Under the pieces are notes generated by a model that was not told the origin of the DNA, did no database searches, and was given only the letters and a program-made list of their open reading frames with translations. Positions 9,594-18,657 of a DNA stretch of 61,117 nucleotides are shown in pieces. The position numbers were made by a program, and so were the translations under genes. The DNA is from Ferruginibacter sp. (lineage in GTDB: Bacteria > Bacteroidota > Bacteroidia > Chitinophagales > Chitinophagaceae). The stretch is from positions 1 to 61,117 of the forward strand of contig JANXSK010000101.1 in NCBI GenBank assembly GCA_025352695.1. Reading direction: 5' to 3'. Position 1 is the stretch's first letter. Each line of letters starts with the position of its first letter.

Positions 9594-11882
9594 ATGAAAT
9601 TATTTAAAAAAGTGCTGATCGGGTTAATGGTATTTACCTCGTTACAGGCAGCAGGTCAAAGTTCCGATCCTGCTAAAATGAAAGGTTTTATTGATGTACT
9701 GATGAAGAAGATGACGTTGGATGAAAAATTGGGCCAGTTAAATTTACCTGGCGCCGGCGATATTGTTACGGGACAGGCATCCAATTCTGACATTGGAAAA
9801 AAAATACGGGAAGGAAAAGTGGGTGGGCTTTTCAATATTAAATCTGTTGCAAAAATTAAAGCAGTACAAAAAGTAGCGGTAGAAGAAAGTCGCCTAAAAA
9901 TTCCGATGATATTTGGGATGGATGTTATTCACGGGTACCAAACAACCTTCCCAATTCCTTTGGGAATGTCTTGTATTTGGGATATGAACCTGGTAGAAAA
10001 AGCTGCCCGTATTGCAGCGCAGGAAGCCAGTGCAGATGGAATTTGCTGGACCTTTAGCCCGATGGTAGACATTAGCCGTGATCCCCGCTGGGGAAGAATT
10101 TCGGAAGGAAATGGGGAAGATGCCTTTCTTGGATCAAGGATAGCCGAAGCGATGGTAAAGGGATACCAGGGCAACGATCTTTCAAAAAATAATACGATTA
10201 TGGCTTGTGTAAAACACTATGCTATGTATGGCGCTGCAGAGGGCGGACGAGATTATAATACGACTGATATGAGCCGCATCAGAATGTACAATGAATACCT
10301 GCCACCTTACAAAGCTGCGGTTGATGCTGGTGCAGGAAGTATAATGGCATCTTTTAATGAAGTAGACGGCATACCTGCCTCAGCCAATAAATTTTTAATG
10401 ACAGATGTGTTACGCACACAATGGGGTTTTAAAGGATTTGTTGTAACAGATTATACTGGTATTAATGAAATGATAGATCACGGTATGGGCGACCTTCAAA
10501 AAGTTTCTTCACTTGCACTAAATGCAGGCGTAGACATGGATATGGTAGGGGAAGGATTTTTAACCACATTGCAAAAATCATTGACAGAAAAAAAAGTTAC
10601 ACTTCAGCAAATTGATGTTGCCTGCCGCCTTGTGTTGGAAGCAAAATATAAACTTGGCTTGTTTGAAAATCCCTATAAATATTGTGATGAGCAAAGATCA
10701 AAAACAGAAATATTTACACCTGCCAACAGGAAAGCAGCAAGAGCAATTGCGGCAGAAAGTTTTGTGTTATTAAAAAATAATAATAACCTGTTACCCATAA
10801 AAAAAACAGGCACAATTGCATTGATTGGCCCATTGGCCGATGCAAAAGAAAACATGTCTGGAACATGGAGTGTGGCAACAGATATGTCTACCCCGGTATC
10901 TGTTTTGCAAGGATTAAAAAATGCTTTGGGTAGCAATGCAAATGTATTGTATGCAAAGGGATCAAACCTGGATGCAGATAGCTTGCTTGAGGAGCATGCT
11001 ACGATGTTTGGCAAAACATTGCATAGAGATAAAAGATCGAATGAAGTTATTCTTAAAGAGGCATTGGATGTAGCGGCACAATCAGATGTTATAGTTGCCG
11101 CATTGGGCGAATCTGCCGAAATGAGTGGTGAAGCAGCTAGCCGTTCCGATATTAGTATTCCAAAAATTCAACAGGAATTAATGGAGGCGTTATTAAAAAC
11201 AGGCAAGCCCGTAGTACTGGTTTTATTTACTGGACGACCGTTGACATTGAAATGGGAAAATGATCATGTGCCAGCAATTTTAAATGTGTGGTTTAGTGGT
11301 ACAGAGGCAGGTGATGCAATTGCTGATGTATTATTTGGAGATATAAATCCTTCTGGAAAATTGAGTACTACTTTTCCACAAAATGTTGGACAAATACCGT
11401 TGTATTATAACCATAAAAATACAGGGCGCCCCTTACCTGAAGGAAAATGGTTTCAAAAATTTCGTTCAAATTATTTAGATGTTTCCAATGATCCATTGTA
11501 TCCTTTTGGGTATGGATTAAGTTACACCAATTTTAGCTACAGTGTTATTTCTTTAAGCAGCAATATTATTAAGGGTAATCAAACAATTAAGGCTACTGTT
11601 ACACTTACAAATACGGGTACAGTAAGTGGTAAGGAAGTAGTGCAATTATATACCCGTCAACTTGTTGGCACAACTACACACCCGGTAAAAGAATTGAAAG
11701 GATTTCAGAAAATTGAACTTAAAGCGGGTGAGTCAAAAATAGTTACTTTTAATATTTCGGCACAAGACCTTAAATTTTATAATAGCGATCTTAAATATGT
11801 TTCAGAGCCTGGTAATTTTAAATTATTTATTGGAGGAAACAGCAGAGATGTAAAAGATGCCGCTTTTAAGTTGGTGTTGTAG
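9594..11882 (+). CDS. bglX: GH3 family beta-glucosidase (BglX-like), periplasmic
   Basis: A 762-residue full-length GH3 enzyme with a signal peptide ending around LQAAGQ (residue 22). The order is the usual one: a TIM barrel with FGMDVIHGYQTTFPIPLG, ACVKHYAMYGA and the nucleophile Asp in FVVTDYTGI; an alpha/beta sandwich with GESAEMSGEAASRSD; and a C-terminal FN3-like domain (GKEVVQLYTRQ). It should release glucose from the non-reducing end of short beta-glucans. Next to a GH144-type glucanase, sophorose or other beta-1,2-linked oligosaccharides are plausible substrates, but this is inference. A long hairpin at 11965-12004 lies downstream. Confidence 0.9.
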   Translation: MKLFKKVLIGLMVFTSLQAAGQSSDPAKMKGFIDVLMKKMTLDEKLGQLNLPGAGDIVTGQASNSDIGKKIREGKVGGLFNIKSVAKIKAVQKVAVEESRLKIPMIFGMDVIHGYQTTFPIPLGMSCIWDMNLVEKAARIAAQEASADGICWTFSPMVDISRDPRWGRISEGNGEDAFLGSRIAEAMVKGYQGNDLSKNNTIMACVKHYAMYGAAEGGRDYNTTDMSRIRMYNEYLPPYKAAVDAGAGSIMASFNEVDGIPASANKFLMTDVLRTQWGFKGFVVTDYTGINEMIDHGMGDLQKVSSLALNAGVDMDMVGEGFLTTLQKSLTEKKVTLQQIDVACRLVLEAKYKLGLFENPYKYCDEQRSKTEIFTPANRKAARAIAAESFVLLKNNNNLLPIKKTGTIALIGPLADAKENMSGTWSVATDMSTPVSVLQGLKNALGSNANVLYAKGSNLDADSLLEEHATMFGKTLHRDKRSNEVILKEALDVAAQSDVIVAALGESAEMSGEAASRSDISIPKIQQELMEALLKTGKPVVLVLFTGRPLTLKWENDHVPAILNVWFSGTEAGDAIADVLFGDINPSGKLSTTFPQNVGQIPLYYNHKNTGRPLPEGKWFQKFRSNYLDVSNDPLYPFGYGLSYTNFSYSVISLSSNIIKGNQTIKATVTLTNTGTVSGKEVVQLYTRQLVGTTTHPVKELKGFQKIELKAGESKIVTFNISAQDLKFYNSDLKYVSEPGNFKLFIGGNSRDVKDAAFKLVL

Positions 11883-11964
11883 CATACTTTTTACGTTGCA
11901 TTATTGAGTATTTTTTTAAAGATAAAATTCTATCAAATCAATTGGGTAAAAACGCTTTTTATCA

Positions 11965-12004
11965 ACTGGCTACACAATCATTATAAAATGATTGTGTAGC
12001 CAGT
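11965..12004. terminator. Perfect 18-bp hairpin after GH3 gene
   Basis: ACTGGCTACACAATCATT (11965-11982) pairs perfectly with 11987-12004 around the loop ATAA. It is the only structure seen in the 308-base space between the GH3 gene (+) and yqgE (-). It is symmetrical and could stop transcription from both sides. There is no long T-run directly after it, so its role as an intrinsic terminator is likely but not certain. I see nothing else in 11883-12190. Confidence 0.6.
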
Positions 12005-12190
12005 AAAGTTTTGAGTTTATTTAATTTCGGCAATTTTTACTTAACCGATTTGTTTTTTTGCGCATACCTCTATATAAAAAAGGAAGGTCTTTTAAACCAA
12101 TTTCAACTAGTGTCCAATTCATATAAAATAGCCATAAACAAAACAAAAAAGCTTGTAGTATTTTATTAAGTAAATTATTTATTATCTTAA

Positions 12191-12760
12191 TTAATTAAGC
12201 TGCGGATCAATCGGGAAATTAATCATTATTGCATAGTCTCCACCTAAATGTTTCAGACTATCTTTCCAGATATTATCGGGCTGGTGGTGAAATACAAGCT
12301 CCCTTGATGCTTCTACTGTGAGCCAGGTTTTTTCTTTTAACTCATCGTCCAGCTGGTTAAATCCCCAACCACTGTAACCAATAAAAAAACGAACCTTATT
12401 AAAATCTATTTCATTATTTTTTACCATTGCGGAAAGTTTTTCAAAATCCCCACCCCAGTAAATACCTTTCATTACCTCAAGACCGCCTGGCACTTTGTTT
12501 GGATATTGATGCAGAAAATGAATGGTGTCTATTTGTACCGGGCCTCCATAATATACGGGTATAGGATAACCTTCAAAGCCAGCCATTAAATCATCCAGCG
12601 TTTGCTCAAATTGTTTATTTAAAACCAACCCAAAACTGCCTTCGGGTTGGTGTTCGCATACAAAAATTACCGTCCTCATAAAATTTGGATCTTTTAAAAA
12701 AGGATCTGCTATTAACAATATGCCTGGCGCAGGTAAAATCATATTTGTAAAATAATCCAA
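12191..12760 (-). CDS. yqgE: YqgE/AlgH family protein
   Basis: A 189-residue protein of the UPF0301 (YqgE/AlgH) family. The N-terminal family signature is clear: PGILLIADPFLKDPNFMRTV followed by VCEHQPEGSFGLVLNK. Later motifs are VYYGGPVQ and FFIGYSGWGFNQLDDEL, with the usual C-terminal end. Length matches the family. The biochemical function is not established; AlgH affects alginate regulation in Pseudomonas. It is divergent from the histidine kinase at 12888, with a 127-base shared upstream region. Confidence 0.9.
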   Translation of the reverse strand: MDYFTNMILPAPGILLIADPFLKDPNFMRTVIFVCEHQPEGSFGLVLNKQFEQTLDDLMAGFEGYPIPVYYGGPVQIDTIHFLHQYPNKVPGGLEVMKGIYWGGDFEKLSAMVKNNEIDFNKVRFFIGYSGWGFNQLDDELKEKTWLTVEASRELVFHHQPDNIWKDSLKHLGGDYAIMINFPIDPQLN

Positions 12761-12874
12761 TTATTTTACTTATCGAAATATTGACTGTTATTTTTGAAAT
12801 AAGGTTAGTTCTAAAACCTTCGTTAAATTTACCCTTTACAAATTATTAAGCTACTTTAAAGACTGACACTAATT

Positions 12875-12882
12875 TACTTTTG
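12875..12882 (+). promoter_or_regulatory. TAnnTTTG promoter core next to histidine kinase start
   Basis: TACTTTTG matches the Bacteroidota -7 consensus TAnnTTTG. It ends only five bases before the ATG at 12888, so transcription would begin at or next to the start codon and the mRNA would be leaderless or nearly so. A matching -33 element is not obvious. Confidence 0.4.
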
Positions 12883-12887
12883 CAAAT

Positions 12888-14213
12888 ATGAAAAAAATTT
12901 TCCCTGTTATTACCATTCTGATTCTTCTGTCGCTACTGGGTTTGATTTTTTTTCAAATACTTTGGATAAAGGGTTCTATGGAAACAGAAGAGCAAAAATT
13001 TAGGGATCAAATAATTATGGTGACAGCGCAGGCTGCTGAAGACCTGATGCAAGAAAAAGGCAATATGATGCCGCTAATTAAAAAAAAATCAAATATTTTT
13101 CAGAGTGAACGTTTGCAAATTGAATTGTTTAGGCCTACCATTATTCAACGATATTCAATTGATGAAATAAAAAATATCATACAAAGAGCATTTGACAAAC
13201 ACAACCAGAAAAATATTCCTTTTGAATTTGCAATAGGCACAACGTCTATTATTGGTAATGAAATACAATCAGAAAATTTTTATAAACTCTATAGTGATTC
13301 TGCCAATAACAGAGTGGTTGCAATTCCTCTAGAAGCAGCAAGCGGAAGTAACGCTGAAGGTATTGGGCCGGAGGAATTTTTAGAGATTATTGTACCACAT
13401 GTAAAAAGTATTATTTGGAAATCAATGACAAGGATTATTATTGTTTCCATAATTTTTACAATAATAATAGTTTGCGCATTTTACATTACAGTAAGGGCGT
13501 TGTTAAAACAAAAAAAACTAAGTGAGATAAAATCTGATTTTATCAATAATATGACACATGAATTTAAGACACCTTTAGCAACTATTTCTTTAGCGGTTGA
13601 TGCGTTAAAAAATGAAAAAGTAATTAATGACAGAGAGAAAATGAATTACTTTACCGGCATCATAAAAGAAGAAAACAAACGCATGAACAAGCAGGTAGAA
13701 ACCATACTGCAAGCGGCTTTGCTTGATAAGCAGGAAGTACAGCTTAACCTAAAAAAATTGCATGCACATGAATTGATTACAAGTGCTTTAAATAATATTC
13801 AATTACAAGTGGAAGAAAAACATGGAAGGCTTGAAGTTAATTTAGCCGCAACAAAAGATATCTTAATGTTGGATGATGTTCACTTCACTAATTTAATAAG
13901 TAATCTGTTAGATAATGCAGTGAAATATTCGAAAGATAACCTGCTGGTAAAAATAAGTACACAAACTGCAGGTAACACTTTAAAAATAAAAATAGAAGAT
14001 AACGGAATAGGAATGACCAAAGAAACCCTCAGCAGGATATTTGAAAAATTTTACCGGGCACATACCGGTAACCTCCATAATGTAAAAGGTTTTGGCCTTG
14101 GATTAAGTTATGTAAAAACAATGGTAGAGGCGCACCGCGGTACCATAAAGGCTGAAAGTGTAACCGGAAAAGGCACCGCTTTTTTATTAAATTTCCCTTT
14201 AAGTAAAATATAA
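12888..14213 (+). CDS. Two-transmembrane sensor histidine kinase
   Basis: A 441-residue kinase. Membrane helices at about 5-27 and 182-202 enclose a periplasmic sensor region of about 150 residues with no recognisable domain. The HisKA dimerisation helix has the phosphoacceptor H224 in NNMTHEFKTPLATIS. The HATPase domain shows the N box (LLDNAVKYS), G1 (EDNGIGMTKE), F (IFEKFYRA) and G2 (GFGLGLSYVK) motifs. No response regulator gene is beside it, so it is an orphan here and its partner must be encoded elsewhere. It ends 349 bases before mraZ. Confidence 0.9.
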   Translation: MKKIFPVITILILLSLLGLIFFQILWIKGSMETEEQKFRDQIIMVTAQAAEDLMQEKGNMMPLIKKKSNIFQSERLQIELFRPTIIQRYSIDEIKNIIQRAFDKHNQKNIPFEFAIGTTSIIGNEIQSENFYKLYSDSANNRVVAIPLEAASGSNAEGIGPEEFLEIIVPHVKSIIWKSMTRIIIVSIIFTIIIVCAFYITVRALLKQKKLSEIKSDFINNMTHEFKTPLATISLAVDALKNEKVINDREKMNYFTGIIKEENKRMNKQVETILQAALLDKQEVQLNLKKLHAHELITSALNNIQLQVEEKHGRLEVNLAATKDILMLDDVHFTNLISNLLDNAVKYSKDNLLVKISTQTAGNTLKIKIEDNGIGMTKETLSRIFEKFYRAHTGNLHNVKGFGLGLSYVKTMVEAHRGTIKAESVTGKGTAFLLNFPLSKI

Positions 14214-14505
14214 AATCTTACTTTAATTCAAGGCCTGTTTATTGTATTTACGTTGAAGTAATGATTTCAATATCAATACCTAATTGGTTTGTAAATATCT
14301 TCAGTTATTACCTATAAAATTTTTCACTTTGTAATTTCCCTAAAAACATTTTGTGTTTTCATTTTAAAAAAAAGAAATGCACAGGTTATACAACGTTATG
14401 CACAGTTGATTAACCTAAAATTACCAGTAAAAGGCCTTTAAATACACACTGATCCTTCATTTAAGGCTGTGGAAAAAAATCTTTTGTCATTAATTGAAAA
14501 GAAAG

Positions 14506-14530
14506 TGGGAAAAAGTGTTATTTTGTGTTA
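14506..14530 (+). promoter_or_regulatory. Candidate MraZ operator (10-bp periodic repeats)
   Basis: TGGGA (14506), TGTTA (14516) and TGTTA (14526) recur at exactly 10-bp steps upstream of mraZ (ATG 14563). In other bacteria MraZ binds three or four TGGGN repeats with 5-bp spacers, the same period. A near-match to the Bacteroidota -7 element (TTATTTTG, 14518-14525) lies inside the array, so binding would block the promoter. The remainder of 14214-14562 has DnaA-box-like words at 14396-14404 and 14468-14476 and otherwise AT-rich sequence with no gene. Confidence 0.45.
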
Positions 14531-14562
14531 ACATTTATCAAGCATAGACAATTTAATTATTA

Positions 14563-15021
14563 ATGACAGGTTTTTTGGGAGAATATGAGGTTACTATAGA
14601 CGCCAAAGGGCGTTTTCTTGTACCAGCTGCTTTAAAAAAGCAATTGTCGGAAGAAGGTGCTCATCAATTTGTCATCAACAGAGGGTTGGATTCTTGTTTG
14701 AGTTTGTATCCCATGGAAAGCTGGGATCCTTTGTATGCTAAAATTAGCAAACTAAATGATTTTGATACAAAAGCAAGTGCATTTAAGCGTCGTTTTTTAA
14801 ATGGTGCTTCAAAGGTAGAGCTTGATTCTGCAGGAAGGTTATTGCTTCCTAAAACTTTGATGGAATATGCAAACCTTGAAAAGGATGCGGTGCTGGTTTT
14901 TGTAGGAGATAAAATTGAAATCTGGGATAAAATAAAATACAAAGAGTTCTTTGAATCTTTTTCACAGGAAGAATTCAAAATAATGGCTAATGAAGTAATG
15001 GGTTCCAAATCCGATAGTTAA
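14563..15021 (+). CDS. mraZ: Transcriptional regulator MraZ
   Basis: A 152-residue protein with two SpoVT-AbrB-like halves. The first starts at GEYEVTIDAKGRFLVPAALKK; the second has the equivalent KVELDSAGRLLLPKTLMEY. MraZ is the DNA-binding repressor of the division/cell-wall cluster and usually its first gene, as here. The start gives the usual MTGFLGEYE-type N-terminus. A 10-bp-periodic repeat just upstream could be its operator. rsmH follows after 26 bases. Confidence 0.95.
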   Translation: MTGFLGEYEVTIDAKGRFLVPAALKKQLSEEGAHQFVINRGLDSCLSLYPMESWDPLYAKISKLNDFDTKASAFKRRFLNGASKVELDSAGRLLLPKTLMEYANLEKDAVLVFVGDKIEIWDKIKYKEFFESFSQEEFKIMANEVMGSKSDS

Positions 15022-15047
15022 CACTAAAAGTTATTTAATTGTAATGT

Positions 15048-16004
15048 ATGGAACAGGAAAATGAATTGCTACCACACAATCAATTAAAGGAGGAATCCGG
15101 TTATCATGTGCCGGTATTGTTGAAGGAATCTATTGAAGGGCTGGCAATAAAACCAAGTGGGATTTATGTTGATTGCACTTTTGGAGGTGGAGGACATAGC
15201 CGTGCTATTCTGGAACACCTGAACGAACAAGGCAAATTGGTAGCATTTGATCAGGACGATGATGCCCGTAAAAATTTACCAAAAGATGAAAGGGTGGTCT
15301 TTGTACCGCAAAATTTTAGGCACCTGCAACGATTTTTACGACTGCATAAAATTACTAAAGTAGATGGAATATTAGCAGATCTTGGTGTTTCCAGTCATCA
15401 GTTTAATGAGGCCGGCAGAGGATTCTCTATTCGTTTTGATGCAGCGTTGGATATGCGGATGGACCAGCGGCAAACCATCACCGCAGCGGATGTACTTAAA
15501 ACATTTACAGAAACACAATTGCACAAAATGTTTGAACAGAATGGTGAGGTAACCAATGCAAAAACACTGGCCAAAATAATTGTTCAGCAAAGAACAGTTA
15601 CTGCATTAAAAACGATCAATGAATTTAAGCAAGTCGTTCAGTCAGCAGTAAAAGGAAATCCTCAAAAATATTTTGCTCAGGTATTTCAGGCTTTAAGAAT
15701 AGAAGTAAATGATGAATTAGGTGCACTAAAAGAATTGTTGCAACAAATCCCCAGTATATTAAAACCCGACGGCCGGGTAGCCATGATAACATTTCATTCA
15801 TTAGAAGACAGGATTGTAAAAAATTTTTTTAAAGCAGGAACTTTTTTCGATACACAGGTGGATGATATTTATGGCGGCAGGCTTGAAAACCCACTCTATA
15901 TCCTCACTAAAAAACCAATATTGCCAAGTGCAATAGAAACAAAGCAAAATAAAAGAGCAAGAAGTGCAAAACTAAGGATAGCAAAAAGGAAAATAGATAG
16001 CTGA
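15048..16004 (+). CDS. rsmH: 16S rRNA (cytosine(1402)-N4)-methyltransferase
   Basis: A 318-residue RsmH (MraW). The SAM-binding motif is YVDCTFGGGGHSRAIL, followed by DGILADLGVSSHQFNEAGRGFS and the conserved MRMDQ. The C-terminal part has VAMITFHSLEDRIVKNFF and KPILPSAIETKQNKRARSAKLR, typical of the family. It N4-methylates C1402 in the 16S rRNA decoding centre. It is second in the cluster, between mraZ and ftsL, the usual position. Confidence 0.96.
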   Translation: MEQENELLPHNQLKEESGYHVPVLLKESIEGLAIKPSGIYVDCTFGGGGHSRAILEHLNEQGKLVAFDQDDDARKNLPKDERVVFVPQNFRHLQRFLRLHKITKVDGILADLGVSSHQFNEAGRGFSIRFDAALDMRMDQRQTITAADVLKTFTETQLHKMFEQNGEVTNAKTLAKIIVQQRTVTALKTINEFKQVVQSAVKGNPQKYFAQVFQALRIEVNDELGALKELLQQIPSILKPDGRVAMITFHSLEDRIVKNFFKAGTFFDTQVDDIYGGRLENPLYILTKKPILPSAIETKQNKRARSAKLRIAKRKIDS

Positions 16005-16057
16005 TCTCTTAAATAAAATGAGAAGTTAAAGACATAAACAAAAAAATAAAATAGTAG

Positions 16058-16405
16058 TTGGAAGAAGCAACAAAAATATCAGACCAAATAGTGAGTAAAA
16101 AAACAGACTGGAGGCGTTTTTTGAACCATCAATGGGTGGTACAAAACATTCCCTTTTTTTTATTTTTAGCGTTGCTTGCTGTGCTATACATTTTTAACGG
16201 TCATTATGCCGATAAGGTTACAAGAAAAATAGGAGCAACAGAAAAGCATATTAAGGAACTGGAATACGAATACAAAACAATTAAGAGCGAAGTGATATTC
16301 AGAAGCAAGGCAAGCGAACTGGCAAAAGCAGTTGAACCATTGGGATTAAAAGAATTAACAACAGCACCTATATTACTTGACAGCTTGGAAATTAAAAACC
16401 CTTAA
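16058..16405 (+). CDS. ftsL: FtsL-like division protein
   Basis: A 115-residue single-pass membrane protein at the ftsL position between rsmH and ftsI. The order is a cytoplasmic N-terminus of about 30 residues, one membrane helix (FFLFLALLAVLYIFNG), then a periplasmic coiled-coil segment (about 55-90). It starts with TTG at 16058; no ATG gives a complete product. Sequence conservation in FtsL is low, so the name rests mainly on position, size and topology. It would bridge FtsQ and FtsI/FtsW in the divisome. Confidence 0.75.
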   Translation: MEEATKISDQIVSKKTDWRRFLNHQWVVQNIPFFLFLALLAVLYIFNGHYADKVTRKIGATEKHIKELEYEYKTIKSEVIFRSKASELAKAVEPLGLKELTTAPILLDSLEIKNP

Positions 16406-16536
16406 AAAAAGCTCAACCAGGTAAATATTTGTTTGAGGATATTATAAAAATTACAAATAATAAAGTACAATAAAAAAACAGGCTTAATCTTTTTATCTGC
16501 AAAAAAGATAAACAAAATTTAAACCGGAAAGCTATT

Positions 16537-18657
16537 TTGGAAATAAAGAAAGACATATTGTGGAGAGTGTATCTCAGTTTTATTGTAATGATATTGCTGG
16601 GCGTAGTTGTTTTAGGGAGGGCCTTTTATATTCAGGAAGTTGAGGGCAAATTTTGGAATAGAATGGGAGATAGCTTGCACCTGAAATATATGCCACTAGA
16701 AGCAGAGCGGGGTACCATTTACAGTGAAGATGGAAATATGTTAAGTACATCCATTCCTATTTTTGATGTATATGTTGATTTTGGTGCGGATGGTTTAAGA
16801 GAAAAAAAAGGTAAACGGTTTAAGGACAATGTGGATTCATTAAGTATTTATTTGGCGCAGCTTTTTAAAGATAAAACAAGTGCTGCTTACAAAAAAGAAT
16901 TACAACTGGCTTATAAAAATGAGGATCGTTATTATACTTTGAAAAAAAAGATATCATTTGTTGAATACGCACAGCTACGTGAGTTTCCTTTGGTAAAACA
17001 GGGGAGAAATAAAAGTGGGTTTATCATTGATCCAAGAGATAAACGTATTAATCCATATGTGTTGCTGGCAAATAGAACAATTGGTTTATCAAGAGACAAT
17101 GCAACAAAAAATGTGGGGCTAGAACAGAGCTATGATAGTATTTTGAGAGGCACAAGCGGACAGCGTTTGATGCGCTACATAGCAGGTGCATATATGCCGG
17201 TAGAAGGAGCGGAACTGGAGCCGGAAAATGGCAAAGACATCATTACTACTTTAGATACCTACATGCAGGATGTGGCAGAAAATGCTTTAATGAAAATGAT
17301 GGTAGGGAATAATTCATTGCATGGTACAGCGATTGTAATGGAAACGGCTACTGGTAAAATAAAGGCTATAGCAAACCTGGGGAAACAAACGGATGGTACT
17401 TATGCAGAAGATTTAAATTACGGTATTGGTAAAGCAACAGAACCTGGTTCTATTTTTAAACTTGCTACATTACTGAGTTTGTTAGAAGATAAATATGTAA
17501 CTAAAAATTCAATTGTGGATTGTGAGGGAGGTGTAAAGCAATTTTACGGACTAAGAATACATGACACACATCCAAACCACCTGCTAACTGTAAAAGAAGC
17601 TTTTGCCGCTAGTAGTAATGTGGCTTTTGCAAAAATGGCCGATCAGTATTATCATACCCAGCCTTCTAAATTTATTGCCCATTTGCATCGCCTTCGCTTG
17701 GATACCATAACAGGCATTGATATTACTGCTGCATCCGGAAAGCCATTGATAAAAAAACCTACCAACCGAAGTTGGGCTAATACAACAATTCCCTACATGG
17801 CGCATGGATACGAAGAGCTGGTTACGCCGTTGCACATGCTGATGTTATACAATGCGGTTGCCAATGATGGAAAAATGATGAAACCTTACCTGGTAAATTC
17901 AGTAAGAGAATTTGGAGTTGATGTTAAAACAATTCATCCGCAAGTGGTGGTAGAAAAAATATGTAGTGATGAAACACTTGCCCAGTTGAAGGAATGTTTG
18001 CGTGCAGTTGTTGATAGTGAACATGGAACAGGTCATAAAATTTTATTTGACAGCGCCTATGCTATTGCGGGTAAAACAGGCACAGCGGTAACAGCACTTA
18101 ATAACAAGGGATATAATAAAGGGAACAAAATTTATCAGGCATCTTTTCTGGGGTACTTTCCTGCAAATCAGCCAAAATATAGTATGGCAGTAGTTATTCA
18201 AAATAGCAATGAATCAAAACTGATTTATGGAGCAGATGTTTCTGGTACTGTTTTTAAAGAAATTAGTGATCGTATTTATGGCCGCTATCTCAGTAGTAAA
18301 AAATATGTTACCCGTTCTATTGATACCACGCAATACAATTATTATGGTATAAAAAATGAGTGGAATTCGATTTTTAGTATGCTAAAATTACCTTATCATG
18401 ATTCGGCAGAAGGCGGCTATTGGAGGGCTTCCAGCATAAAAAACAATTCAGCTGTTTTAAGCACGCCTGCATATATAACTACGGGTACTTATATTGTACC
18501 GGCAGTAATTGGTATGGGTTTAAAAGATGCGGTGTATTTGATGGAGAACAAAGGATTAAAAATAACAGCAACGGGCAGAGGAAGGGTATTAATTCAGTCA
18601 TTATCCGCGGGGACTTCATTTAAAAAAGGACAAACAGTAGCACTATTTCTAAATTAA
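16537..18657 (+). CDS. ftsI: Division-specific penicillin-binding protein (PBP3/FtsI) with PASTA domain
   Basis: A 706-residue class B PBP. One N-terminal membrane helix (about 10-30), a dimerisation domain with ERGTIYSEDGNMLS, then the transpeptidase domain: SxxK in PGSIFKLAT (S305), SxN in ASSNVAFAKM, and KTG in AGKTGTAV (K513). A PASTA domain closes the protein (IVPAVIGMGLKDAVYLM). It cross-links septal peptidoglycan with FtsW. The start is TTG at 16537; this keeps the short cytoplasmic tail before the anchor. Its stop overlaps the murE start by one base (TAATG). Confidence 0.95.
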   Translation: MEIKKDILWRVYLSFIVMILLGVVVLGRAFYIQEVEGKFWNRMGDSLHLKYMPLEAERGTIYSEDGNMLSTSIPIFDVYVDFGADGLREKKGKRFKDNVDSLSIYLAQLFKDKTSAAYKKELQLAYKNEDRYYTLKKKISFVEYAQLREFPLVKQGRNKSGFIIDPRDKRINPYVLLANRTIGLSRDNATKNVGLEQSYDSILRGTSGQRLMRYIAGAYMPVEGAELEPENGKDIITTLDTYMQDVAENALMKMMVGNNSLHGTAIVMETATGKIKAIANLGKQTDGTYAEDLNYGIGKATEPGSIFKLATLLSLLEDKYVTKNSIVDCEGGVKQFYGLRIHDTHPNHLLTVKEAFAASSNVAFAKMADQYYHTQPSKFIAHLHRLRLDTITGIDITAASGKPLIKKPTNRSWANTTIPYMAHGYEELVTPLHMLMLYNAVANDGKMMKPYLVNSVREFGVDVKTIHPQVVVEKICSDETLAQLKECLRAVVDSEHGTGHKILFDSAYAIAGKTGTAVTALNNKGYNKGNKIYQASFLGYFPANQPKYSMAVVIQNSNESKLIYGADVSGTVFKEISDRIYGRYLSSKKYVTRSIDTTQYNYYGIKNEWNSIFSMLKLPYHDSAEGGYWRASSIKNNSAVLSTPAYITTGTYIVPAVIGMGLKDAVYLMENKGLKITATGRGRVLIQSLSAGTSFKKGQTVALFLN

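Noticed and set aside
14386..14476. Chromosomal replication origin
   Set aside because: Only two DnaA-box-like words are seen, dnaA is not in the window and no unwinding-type repeat is present.
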